Part shown: piece by piece, positions 6,603-12,872 of the stretch
Numbering within the stretch: the first letter of the stretch is position 1
Layout: every line of letters starts with the position of its first letter
Made by a program: the position numbers and the translations under genes
Notes under the pieces: model-generated
What the model was told of the DNA's origin: nothing
What the model saw: only the letters and a program-made list of their open reading frames with translations
Databases searched by the model: none
Origin: Gammaproteobacteria bacterium
GTDB lineage: Bacteria; Pseudomonadota; Gammaproteobacteria; Pseudomonadales; Pseudohongiellaceae
Length of the DNA: 12,872 nucleotides
Reading direction: 5' to 3'
Assembly: GCA_007571115.1 (NCBI GenBank)
Contig: RKSA01000174.1
Coordinates: forward strand, 1-12,872

Positions 6603-6995
6603 ATGGCTTATTCAGACAAGGTACTTGACCACTACGAAAATCCACGCAACGTCGGCAGGCTCGACGATTCCGACGCGAATGTCGGAACCGGCATGGTCGG
6701 TGCGCCGGCCTGTGGCGATGTGATGCGCTTGCAGATCAAGGTTGATCGCAACAATGTCATCGAGGAGGCGAAGTTCAAGACCTATGGCTGCGGCTCGGCG
6801 ATCGCCTCGAGCTCGCTGCTGACCGAATGGGTCAAGGGCAGATCCCTCGACGATGCGACACAGATCCGCAACAAGGACATCGCCGACGAACTCGGCCTGC
6901 CGCCGGTGAAGATCCATTGCTCGGTGCTCGCCGAGGACGCGATCAAGGCAGCCATCGCCGACGTGCGCAAGAAGCGGGACGAGGCGGAAGGCTAG
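6603..6995 (+). CDS. iscU: Fe-S cluster assembly scaffold IscU
   Basis: IscU is the scaffold on which [2Fe-2S] clusters form from IscS-derived sulfur and iron. The 130-residue protein has the three ligand cysteines C37, C63 and C106 and the lability residue D39 (in PACGD). The chaperone-recognition motif LPPVK is at 99-103, bound by HscA. All match the E. coli numbering. It has the strongest Shine-Dalgarno of the operon (GGAGG, 6593-6597). iscA starts two bases after its stop, indicating translational coupling. Confidence 0.98.
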   Translation: MAYSDKVLDHYENPRNVGRLDDSDANVGTGMVGAPACGDVMRLQIKVDRNNVIEEAKFKTYGCGSAIASSSLLTEWVKGRSLDDATQIRNKDIADELGLPPVKIHCSVLAEDAIKAAIADVRKKRDEAEG

Positions 6996-6997
6996 CC

Positions 6998-7321
6998 ATG
7001 GCGATATCGATTACCGAAACCGCAGCGAGCCATGTGGCGCGGCAGCTCGCCGAGCGCGGCCATGGCCTCGGCATCCGCGTTGGCATAACGACCACCGGCT
7101 GCTCGGGGATGGCCTACGTGCTCGAATTCGCCGACCAGGTTGAAGATGGCGACCAGGTGTTCGAAGAGCACGGCGTCAAGATCGTCGTCGATCCGAAAAG
7201 CCTGGTCTACATCGATGGCACCGAAATGGACTTCGTCAAGCAGGGAGTCAACGAGGGCTTCGAGTTTCGCAACCCGAACGTGAAAGGCGAATGCGGCTGC
7301 GGCGAGAGCTTCACCGTCTGA
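6998..7321 (+). CDS. iscA: A-type Fe-S carrier IscA
   Basis: This A-type carrier moves Fe-S clusters or iron from the scaffold to apo-targets and is especially important for [4Fe-4S] enzymes in aerobic cells. The 107-residue length equals E. coli IscA. The three conserved cysteines are C35 (TTGCSGMAY), C99 and C101 (GECGCGESF). The start at 6998 lies two bases after iscU, with a GGCGGAAGG-like Shine-Dalgarno inside the end of iscU. A longer open frame from 6827 overlaps iscU and is not used. Confidence 0.97.
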   Translation: MAISITETAASHVARQLAERGHGLGIRVGITTTGCSGMAYVLEFADQVEDGDQVFEEHGVKIVVDPKSLVYIDGTEMDFVKQGVNEGFEFRNPNVKGECGCGESFTV

Positions 7322-7345
7322 GCCCGCCGCGACCGAGCCGCCGCC

Positions 7346-7879
7346 GTGCTGTCCATCGCCGACAACTACTTTTCCCAGTTTCACTTGCCGGTCGAATACG
7401 ATATCGATTTGCCAAGGCTGGACAGCGAATTTCGTCAATTCCAGCAGCTCGTGCATCCTGATCGCCATGCCGCTGCCAGCGACGAGCAGCGGCTGCTCGC
7501 CATCAAGCTCAGCAGCCATCTCAACGAAGCCTACCAAACCTTGAAGTCGCCCTTGCGCCGTGCCGCGTATCTGCTGCGCCTGCAAGGAGTCGATGTCGAG
7601 CAGGTCGAGCAGTCGGACCTGGCGCCCGAGCTGCTGCTCGAGCAAATGCAGTTGCGCGAGCAGCTCGCGGAACTTCCCCAGGACGAATCGGCGTTTGCGG
7701 CACTCGAACAAATGGGCGACGAAACGAGCGAGCGGCTTGTCGGCAGGCAGCGCGATTTCGCGGCTCTGCTCGCCAGCGGCGCGCTCGCCGAAGCGAGGAA
7801 GCTGTTTCACGAATTGCAGTTCCTGAGCAAGTTGCAGGCCGAAATCGAAAAGGCCGAAGACGCGCTGTTTGCCGAATGA
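7346..7879 (+). CDS. hscB: Fe-S assembly co-chaperone HscB (J-protein)
   Basis: This J-domain protein delivers IscU to HscA and stimulates its ATPase. The 177-residue protein (E. coli 171) has an N-terminal J-domain with the HPD motif at 37-39 (LVHPDRH). Its C-terminal three-helix IscU-binding domain spans about residues 85-177. The start is GTG, preceded by only a weak GAG-type Shine-Dalgarno; no ATG is in a sensible place, so translation may depend on coupling with iscA 24 bp upstream. hscA follows after 31 bp. Confidence 0.95.
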   Translation: MLSIADNYFSQFHLPVEYDIDLPRLDSEFRQFQQLVHPDRHAAASDEQRLLAIKLSSHLNEAYQTLKSPLRRAAYLLRLQGVDVEQVEQSDLAPELLLEQMQLREQLAELPQDESAFAALEQMGDETSERLVGRQRDFAALLASGALAEARKLFHELQFLSKLQAEIEKAEDALFAE

Positions 7880-7910
7880 CCCGAATCACCCGGATTCAGG
7901 TAGCGAGAAC

Positions 7911-9815
7911 ATGGGCTTGTTGCAGATTTCAGAACCCGGCGGCGCCTCGCCGCGGCGTGGCTCGCGCAAGAACGTTGCGGGTATCGACCTGGGAACGACC
8001 AATTCCCTGATCGCCACCTATGTGGAAAGCGGGCAAGGCGCCATGGAAAGCGCCGTGGAAGGAACAGTGCAAACGCTTGCCGACTCTCATGGTGCGCATC
8101 TGCTGCCTTCCGCAGTGCAGTTCGGCGCCACTGGCGTGCTCGCAACAGGCGCCGCAGCCAAGGCTCGGGCTGCCGAAGACCCCGCCAATGTCATCATTTC
8201 AGTCAAGCGCGCCCTAGGCAAGAGCCACGACGAATTGACCGCAAGCGGCGACTATCGCCAGTACCGTTTCGCCGCAGACCGCGCCGCCGAGGCGCCGGCC
8301 TTTCTCACCGCTGCCGGCGCCAGGGATGCCGTTGCGGTCTCTGCCGAGATTCTCAAGGCTCTGGCAGCCCGGGCCGAACGCCACGCCGGTGCGTCCATCG
8401 AGGGCGCAGTCATCACGGTTCCCGCGCATTTCAACGATGCACAGCGGCAACAGACGCGGCAGGCAGCGGAACTCGCGGGAATCAAGGTGCTGCGCCTGCT
8501 CAACGAGCCGACCGCGGCGGCGGTTGCCTATGGTCTCGATTCGAACGAGCGGGGCAACATCATCGTCTACGACCTCGGAGGCGGCACTTTCGACGTGTCC
8601 CTGCTCAGCTTGCAAAAAGGCATCTTCGAAGTGCTCGCCACCGGCGGCGACACCGCCCTCGGCGGCAACGATTTCGACAAGGTGGTCGTCGACTGGCTGG
8701 CGAGCAAGGCGGGCTTTGCCGCAATCGAGCCAGCGCGATACCCGGCGCTGCTGCAAGTCGCGAACCGCGCCCGGGAGGCCCTGTCGGAAGCCGGGCAAGC
8801 CGAAGTTGTCTGGGGTGGCTGGTGTGGCGAGCTGACTGCCGCGCATTTCGCCGAGCTCGCAGCGCCCCTGGTGCGGCGCACGCTCAGCGCCTGCCGCAGG
8901 GTGTTGCGCGATGCCGGCATGAAACTTGGCGACATCGATCATGTGCTGCTGGTTGGCGGCGCGACCAGAATGCCCGTTGTTCGCCAGGCCGTGAGCGAAT
9001 ATTTCGCCCGCGAACCCTTGCACGACATCGACCCGGATCGGGTAGTGGCGCTCGGTGCGGGAATTCAGGCCGAAGTCCTCGCTGGCAACCGCCCCAACGA
9101 GGATTTCCTGCTGCTCGACGTCAATCCGCTATCCCTCGGCATCGAGACCATGGGAGAACTGGTGGAGAAGATCATCCAGCGCAACACCGCGATTCCGGTG
9201 GTCAAGTCCCAGCAGTTCACGACTTTCAAGGATGGCCAGACCGCCATGACCTTGCACATCGTGCAAGGGGAGCGCGAGCTGGCCAGTGAATGCCGTTCGC
9301 TGGCGCGCTTCACCTTGCGCGGAATTCCGCCGATGGCCGCAGGTGCGGCAAAGGTCGAGGTGCGTTTCCAGATCGACGCCGATGGCTTGCTCAGCGTTGC
9401 CGCCACCGAATCGAGCACTGGCTGCAAGGCCGAAATCCAGGTCAAGCCGAGCTATGGCCTGGATCTCGGTCAGGTGGAAAAAATGCTGCACGACTCCCGG
9501 GCCCACGCGCGCGAGGACATGCAGGCGCGGGCGCTGGGCGAAGCGAAGCTCGAGGCCGAACGCCTGATTGATGCGATCGACGGCGCGGTCAAGGAAGATG
9601 GCGGCCTGCTCGACGCCGCCGAGCGCCAAGCGATCGAGGCCGCGCTTGCGAGCTTGGGCGAAGCCCTCGCTGGAGGCGATCCGGCCTTGATCGACGAGCG
9701 CAGGGCACGGCTCAACGAAGTCAGTGAAAGCTTCGCCGCGCGGCGCATGAACGCCACCGTTGGCGCGGCCTTGCGTGGCGAGTCGATCGAAACTTTCGAG
9801 AACCTGGCAAAATGA
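7911..9815 (+). CDS. hscA: Fe-S assembly Hsp70 chaperone HscA
   Basis: This specialised Hsp70 binds the LPPVK motif of IscU and, with HscB, drives cluster transfer to apo-proteins by ATP hydrolysis. The 634-residue product (E. coli 616) has the nucleotide-binding signatures GIDLGTTNS (24-32) and DLGGGTFDVS (from residue 221). It also has LLNEPTAAAVAYG, VLLVGGATRMPVV and the linker region LLLDVNPLSLGIETMG, followed by the substrate-binding domain and helical lid. The N-terminus MGLLQISEPG matches the family and fixes the start at 7911; an in-frame TTG at 7869 lies inside hscB and is rejected. A roughly 12-residue insertion (around residues 42-55) follows the first phosphate loop relative to E. 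coli. fdx starts 18 bp later. Confidence 0.97.
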   Translation: MGLLQISEPGGASPRRGSRKNVAGIDLGTTNSLIATYVESGQGAMESAVEGTVQTLADSHGAHLLPSAVQFGATGVLATGAAAKARAAEDPANVIISVKRALGKSHDELTASGDYRQYRFAADRAAEAPAFLTAAGARDAVAVSAEILKALAARAERHAGASIEGAVITVPAHFNDAQRQQTRQAAELAGIKVLRLLNEPTAAAVAYGLDSNERGNIIVYDLGGGTFDVSLLSLQKGIFEVLATGGDTALGGNDFDKVVVDWLASKAGFAAIEPARYPALLQVANRAREALSEAGQAEVVWGGWCGELTAAHFAELAAPLVRRTLSACRRVLRDAGMKLGDIDHVLLVGGATRMPVVRQAVSEYFAREPLHDIDPDRVVALGAGIQAEVLAGNRPNEDFLLLDVNPLSLGIETMGELVEKIIQRNTAIPVVKSQQFTTFKDGQTAMTLHIVQGERELASECRSLARFTLRGIPPMAAGAAKVEVRFQIDADGLLSVAATESSTGCKAEIQVKPSYGLDLGQVEKMLHDSRAHAREDMQARALGEAKLEAERLIDAIDGAVKEDGGLLDAAERQAIEAALASLGEALAGGDPALIDERRARLNEVSESFAARRMNATVGAALRGESIETFENLAK

Positions 9816-9833
9816 ACTTCCGGAGCCGATGAC

Positions 9834-10172
9834 ATGCCGAAAATCACCTTCCTGCCCCACGAAACGATCTGCCCCGAGGGAGCGGAAATCGAGGCGCAAG
9901 CTGGAGTCAGCGTCCTCGACGCCGCGCTCGGCCAGGGCATCCGCATCGAGCACGCCTGCGAAAAATCCTGTGCCTGCACCACTTGCCACGTGATCGTGCG
10001 GGAAGGCTACGACTCTCTCGAAGAACCCGGGGAAAACGAGGAAGACTATCTCGACAAGGCCTGGGGCCTCGAGCCCGAATCGCGCCTGGGCTGCCAGGCG
10101 ATCGTCGCCGACGAGGATCTGGTCGTGGAAATCCCCAAATACACGATCAACATGGTATCCGAGAACCACTAG
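9834..10172 (+). CDS. fdx: ISC-type [2Fe-2S] ferredoxin Fdx
   Basis: This adrenodoxin-type ferredoxin supplies electrons to the ISC machinery for persulfide reduction and for reductive coupling of clusters on IscU or IscA. The 112-residue protein has ligands C42, C48, C51 and C87 in ACEKSCACTTCH and SRLGCQA, at the same positions as E. coli Fdx; the additional C46 is also usual. The C-terminal IPKYTINM segment is typical. It is the last recognisable isc gene: no iscX follows, and a DNA methyltransferase gene comes next after about 173 bp. Confidence 0.97.
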   Translation: MPKITFLPHETICPEGAEIEAQAGVSVLDAALGQGIRIEHACEKSCACTTCHVIVREGYDSLEEPGENEEDYLDKAWGLEPESRLGCQAIVADEDLVVEIPKYTINMVSENH

Positions 10173-10345
10173 CCCACATATTGCATGAATGGCGATGTCA
10201 TTGCTCTTTGCTCCAAGCCCTGCGGCGTCGACTTGAGAAGTCAGCCCAAAATGGCCGAACGCATCGTTTTCTGGAGAGTTTGGTGTATCATCCCGAGAAT
10301 GCCTCATGGTGAAGACTTGTAACGCGCAACGATGTGGTTGCATGC
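10173..10345. other. spacer between fdx and the methyltransferase gene
   Basis: This gap is the transition from the isc operon to accessory genes. A weak bulged hairpin (GCATGA ... TCATTGC, 10183-10205) followed by a T-rich stretch could be a poor terminator for isc. A perfect GACTT-GAG-AAGTC inverted repeat lies at 10230-10242. A -10-like TATCAT (10286-10291) has no good -35. A second inverted repeat, GCAAC-6-GTTGC (10326-10341), flanks the methyltransferase start region. No iscX-like coding sequence is present. Confidence 0.45.
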
Positions 10346-11431
10346 ATGACAGCCTCGAAATCACAATCTCAAGACCACCGTTCCGCTTTGGATCCGTTCG
10401 CTGATGCGCCAAACTCCGTGATTCGCGCCGTTGACGTTTTCTGCGGCATCGGCGGGCTGACCTACGGGCTCCGCTTGGCGGGGCTTGACGTGGTGCTGGG
10501 GCTCGATTCGGATGCATCCTGCCGCTACGCATACGAAGCCAACAATGCCGGTGCCGCCTTTCTGGCAGCGGACGTCAGGGATGTCCGTTTCGCGGACTTC
10601 GAGAGCCGCTACAGCAAGTCTCGAATCAATGCCTTGGTCGGCTGTGCGCCATGCCAGCCATTCTCTTCGCACACGCGCCGGAACGGCACCTCGGAGGACG
10701 ACTGCGAACTGGTTGATGAATTTGCCCGCCTCGTTGGCGAAGGAACTCCTGACTTGGTTTCCATGGAAAATGTTCCAGGTCTGGCCAAGCATCAGTCATT
10801 CAGCGACTTGCTCAAGCTCCTGACCAGCCTCGACTATCACGTTGACCATGGCGTGCTCGATTTTCATGAGTTTGGCGTCCCGCAGCACCGGCGACGCCTC
10901 GTGCTGGTAGCATCTCGCAAGGGAACAGTCGCATTGCCGAAACCGGAGAGCGAGTCAGGCAAAGTCTCGGACTTTATTGCTGGTTTGAACCCTATCGGCG
11001 CGGGAGAGATCTGCCCAGAAGATCCGGCTCATGCAACGTTGCCCTTGTCCCCGATCAACCTGGAACGCATGAGACAATCCCTTCCCGGAGGGACTTGGAA
11101 AGACTGGAACGAAGCGCTCGTCAGCCCGTGCCACAATCGCGCTCACTATCCTGCTCCTTACGGCCGAATGCGCTGGGATGCGCCCGCACCGACCATAACA
11201 ACGCAGTTCTGCTATTACAGCACGGGGCGTTTTGGACATCCTGAGCAAGACCGCACTATCTCTGTCAGGGAGGCGGCCCTATTGCAAACGTTTCCCGCTG
11301 ATTACCAGCTTTTCGACCCCGATACCAGCCTGCCCATCAGCAAGCTCGCCCGGCACGTCGGCAATGCCGTGCCCGTCCGAATCGCTGAACTCATCGGGCG
11401 TTCACTCAACGGGGCAGTCGCGAATGCTTAA
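10346..11431 (+). CDS. DNA (cytosine-5) methyltransferase
   Basis: This enzyme transfers a methyl group from S-adenosylmethionine to C5 of cytosine in a specific DNA sequence; the recognition sequence cannot be read from the protein. Using ATG 10346 (361 residues), the C5-methylase motifs appear in order. Motif I is VFCGIGGLTYG (31-41) and motif IV is APCQPFSS with catalytic C103. Motif VI is ENVPGL (141-146), motif VIII QHRRRLVLV (180-188), motif IX SVREAALLQTFP (306-317) and motif X HVGNAVP (337-343). The target-recognition region between VIII and IX is short. A GTG at 10334 is an equally possible start; neither has a clear Shine-Dalgarno. The 3' end overlaps the GHKL ATPase gene by 8 bp, so the two are coupled. 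This suggests a restriction-modification or related defence role rather than a housekeeping methylase. Confidence 0.95.
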   Translation: MTASKSQSQDHRSALDPFADAPNSVIRAVDVFCGIGGLTYGLRLAGLDVVLGLDSDASCRYAYEANNAGAAFLAADVRDVRFADFESRYSKSRINALVGCAPCQPFSSHTRRNGTSEDDCELVDEFARLVGEGTPDLVSMENVPGLAKHQSFSDLLKLLTSLDYHVDHGVLDFHEFGVPQHRRRLVLVASRKGTVALPKPESESGKVSDFIAGLNPIGAGEICPEDPAHATLPLSPINLERMRQSLPGGTWKDWNEALVSPCHNRAHYPAPYGRMRWDAPAPTITTQFCYYSTGRFGHPEQDRTISVREAALLQTFPADYQLFDPDTSLPISKLARHVGNAVPVRIAELIGRSLNGAVANA

Positions 11432-12872
11432 TCAGGAGCCCAAGTACTATATGACCATAAGCCTCAATGTGCTCAATCACATGGGGCTCAACCTGTATAG
11501 CAACACGCCTGCTGTCCTCGCCGAGGTGATTTCCAACTCGTGGGATGCGGATGCTACGGAAGTAGATGTGGACTTCGATTTGCAAGGCAAATCAATCACC
11601 GTGACCGACAATGGCTGTGGCATGACTCGCGAGGATGTGAACAGCAAGTATCTCTATGTAGGCTATCAGAAGAGATTACGCCAAAATGAGTTGGATGACA
11701 AACTCGTCACGCCAGAACTAAAGCGCAAACCAATGGGAAGAAAGGGTATCGGCAAGCTTTCTCTCTTTTCGATAGCCAACCGTATCCACGTGTATACCCG
11801 TGTCGAGGAAGGCGCACCCGAAGCGTTTTTGATGGACGCCGAAAAAATCAAAGCAGCTATCGATAATGAGGATCCTTCAAAAGTCCAGAGCTACGAACCA
11901 GAACCGATCAGCGCCAGCAACGAAGCCCCCCAACCGCATGGAACAAGGATACGAATCACAGGTTTGAAAAAAGTTCGCCTGACCGAAGCATCAGTGGAAG
12001 GCTTGCGCCGCCACCTTGCCCGGAGATTCAGCATCATTGGCGATACCAATCAATTTTCCATCAAGATCAATGGTAAAAAAATCACGCTGGCTGATCGAGA
12101 CTATTTCCATAAAGCCCGATTCATCTTCCAATATGGCGACAACGACAACTATGCGAAGCATTGCCGAGAACTTGAAAAGGACGATAACGGAAATATAACT
12201 GGCTTAATCTCGCGATCTTGCGAATTTGATTCGGAAGGCAAGGCATCGAACAGCAGTCACCATAACATTAAAGGCTGGATCGCCATCGTATGGCATTCCA
12301 ACGATCTTGACAGTGACCGCCCGGATGGCAATGAAAACCTGAACAAAATCACTCTTGTCGTTCGCGGAAAAATTGCCCAAGAAGACATTCTCCAGGAGTT
12401 TCGGCTTGGGGGAATGATTACCAAGTACATGTTTGGCGAGATAGAGGCTGATTTTCTGGATCTTGACGATCAGCCCGACATCGCGACATCTGGACGGCAG
12501 AGCATTTCAGAAGATGATTCACGCTACAAAGCTCTTATCAGTTTTATCGAATCAGAATTGAAAGAAATTTGGAAGCAAACCAACATACTTAAGGAGCGCG
12601 CTGGCATCAGGCATGCGCTTTCCAGCAATCCGCATCTAAAACAATGGTACGAAGGCTTATGCCCCCCGCATCTGAAGAGTCTTGCCAACAAGATATTCGG
12701 CGACATAGAAAAAGCAAACATAGAGAAGTCGATGCGTCAGGATGCTTACGCCAACGGTGTCATACTTTTCGAGCACTTGAAGATGGCTCATGCAACGAAA
12801 TTTCTCGATAAGATTGATGTCACCAAGGTCGGCGAGTTCATCAATTACCTCAGAGGGGTGGATGCGCTAGAA
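11424..12872 (+). CDS. GHKL-fold (MutL/MORC-like) ATPase, 3' end outside window
   Basis: The frame is open for all 483 codons to the window edge. The N-terminal ATPase has the Bergerat-fold motifs: E34xxxN38xxDA, D62NG64CG66M, G105RKGIG110KLS (the lid glycines), and G173T174 for motif IV. A transducer-like region follows, with a VVRGK segment (312-316) and TSGRQS (355-360). The rest is helical with no recognised motif. These features place it among MutL/MORC-like GHKL ATPases that Iyer and colleagues predicted to partner C5 methylases in restriction-modification operons. ATP-driven clamp or loop formation on DNA is inferred from relatives, not seen. The start at 11424 gives an 8-bp overlap with the methylase gene. 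An in-frame ATG at 11451 has AGGAG upstream but at 12-base spacing. About ten ATA and six AGA/AGG codons mark it as compositionally unlike the isc genes. Confidence 0.85.
   Translation, partial: MLNQEPKYYMTISLNVLNHMGLNLYSNTPAVLAEVISNSWDADATEVDVDFDLQGKSITVTDNGCGMTREDVNSKYLYVGYQKRLRQNELDDKLVTPELKRKPMGRKGIGKLSLFSIANRIHVYTRVEEGAPEAFLMDAEKIKAAIDNEDPSKVQSYEPEPISASNEAPQPHGTRIRITGLKKVRLTEASVEGLRRHLARRFSIIGDTNQFSIKINGKKITLADRDYFHKARFIFQYGDNDNYAKHCRELEKDDNGNITGLISRSCEFDSEGKASNSSHHNIKGWIAIVWHSNDLDSDRPDGNENLNKITLVVRGKIAQEDILQEFRLGGMITKYMFGEIEADFLDLDDQPDIATSGRQSISEDDSRYKALISFIESELKEIWKQTNILKERAGIRHALSSNPHLKQWYEGLCPPHLKSLANKIFGDIEKANIEKSMRQDAYANGVILFEHLKMAHATKFLDKIDVTKVGEFINYLRGVDALE

Noticed and set aside
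5312..6604. 430-codon minus-strand open frame
   Set aside because: It is the mirror of iscS, with no own motif or ribosome-binding site.
10183..10214. Hairpin with T-rich tail as a rho-independent terminator of the isc operon
   Set aside because: The stem is short and AT-containing, has a bulge, and is followed by an interrupted T tract; too weak to call as a terminator feature.
10185..10322. 45-codon plus-strand open frame between fdx and the methylase (could be a small controller protein)
   Set aside because: It has no Shine-Dalgarno, no helix-turn-helix pattern and no resemblance to iscX or to restriction-modification C proteins; it is probably chance.
9129..10532. 467-codon minus-strand open frame spanning hscA, fdx and the methylase start
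   Set aside because: It is antisense to three well-supported genes and has no domain signature.
1..12872. CRISPR array, insertion sequence ends, integrase, rRNA, additional tRNAs
   Set aside because: None was seen. There are no regularly spaced repeats and no transposase or recombinase motifs in the visible frames, so the idea of horizontal transfer rests only on gene content and composition.

Overview
The window looks like chromosome of a GC-rich proteobacterium. A gammaproteobacterium is most likely and a betaproteobacterium is the main alternative. Two things suggest this. First, there is a complete iscR-iscS-iscU-iscA-hscB-hscA-fdx operon in the classical order, with residue numbering close to E. 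coli. Second, a tRNA-Lys(UUU) sits directly upstream of nadA, as in the E. coli cpoB-tRNA(Lys)-nadA region. No species can be named from the sequence alone.

Layout. Positions 1-758 (minus strand) hold the first 252 codons of an AAA/ORC-like ATPase that runs off the left edge. Its start faces a tRNA-Lys gene (894-969, plus) across a 135-bp divergent spacer. nadA follows the tRNA by 34 bases and is probably on the same transcript. nadA converges on bepA (minus, 2106-3560), and their 3' ends overlap by 41 bp. A divergent gap of about 160 bp separates bepA from a two-gene plus-strand unit: a small zinc-ribbon (zf-TFIIB type) protein and a DinB/YfiT-fold protein. The ISC operon (4780-10172) follows. 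It has its own strong promoter (TTGACT-17-GATAAT) overlapped by a type-1-like IscR site, so the usual negative autoregulation by [2Fe-2S]-IscR is expected.

From about 10173 the character changes. iscX, often the last gene of this operon, is not present in the visible sequence after fdx. Instead there is a C5-cytosine DNA methyltransferase (10346-11431). Overlapping it by 8 bp is a large GHKL-fold ATPase gene (from 11424) that is still open at the right edge after 483 codons. The ATPase gene is visibly more AT-rich, with many ATA and AGA/AGG codons compared with the isc genes. A C5 methylase coupled to a MutL/MORC-like GHKL ATPase matches the restriction-modification/defence operons predicted by Iyer, Abhiman and Aravind (Biology Direct 2008). 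The nuclease or helicase partners expected downstream lie outside the window. This is the most interesting part of the sequence.

How the genes work together: IscS takes sulfur from cysteine, IscU is the scaffold, Fdx supplies electrons, HscA and HscB release clusters from IscU, and IscA is a carrier. NadA, encoded just upstream, is itself a [4Fe-4S] enzyme and so a client of this machinery. BepA is an envelope quality-control protease and is unrelated to it.
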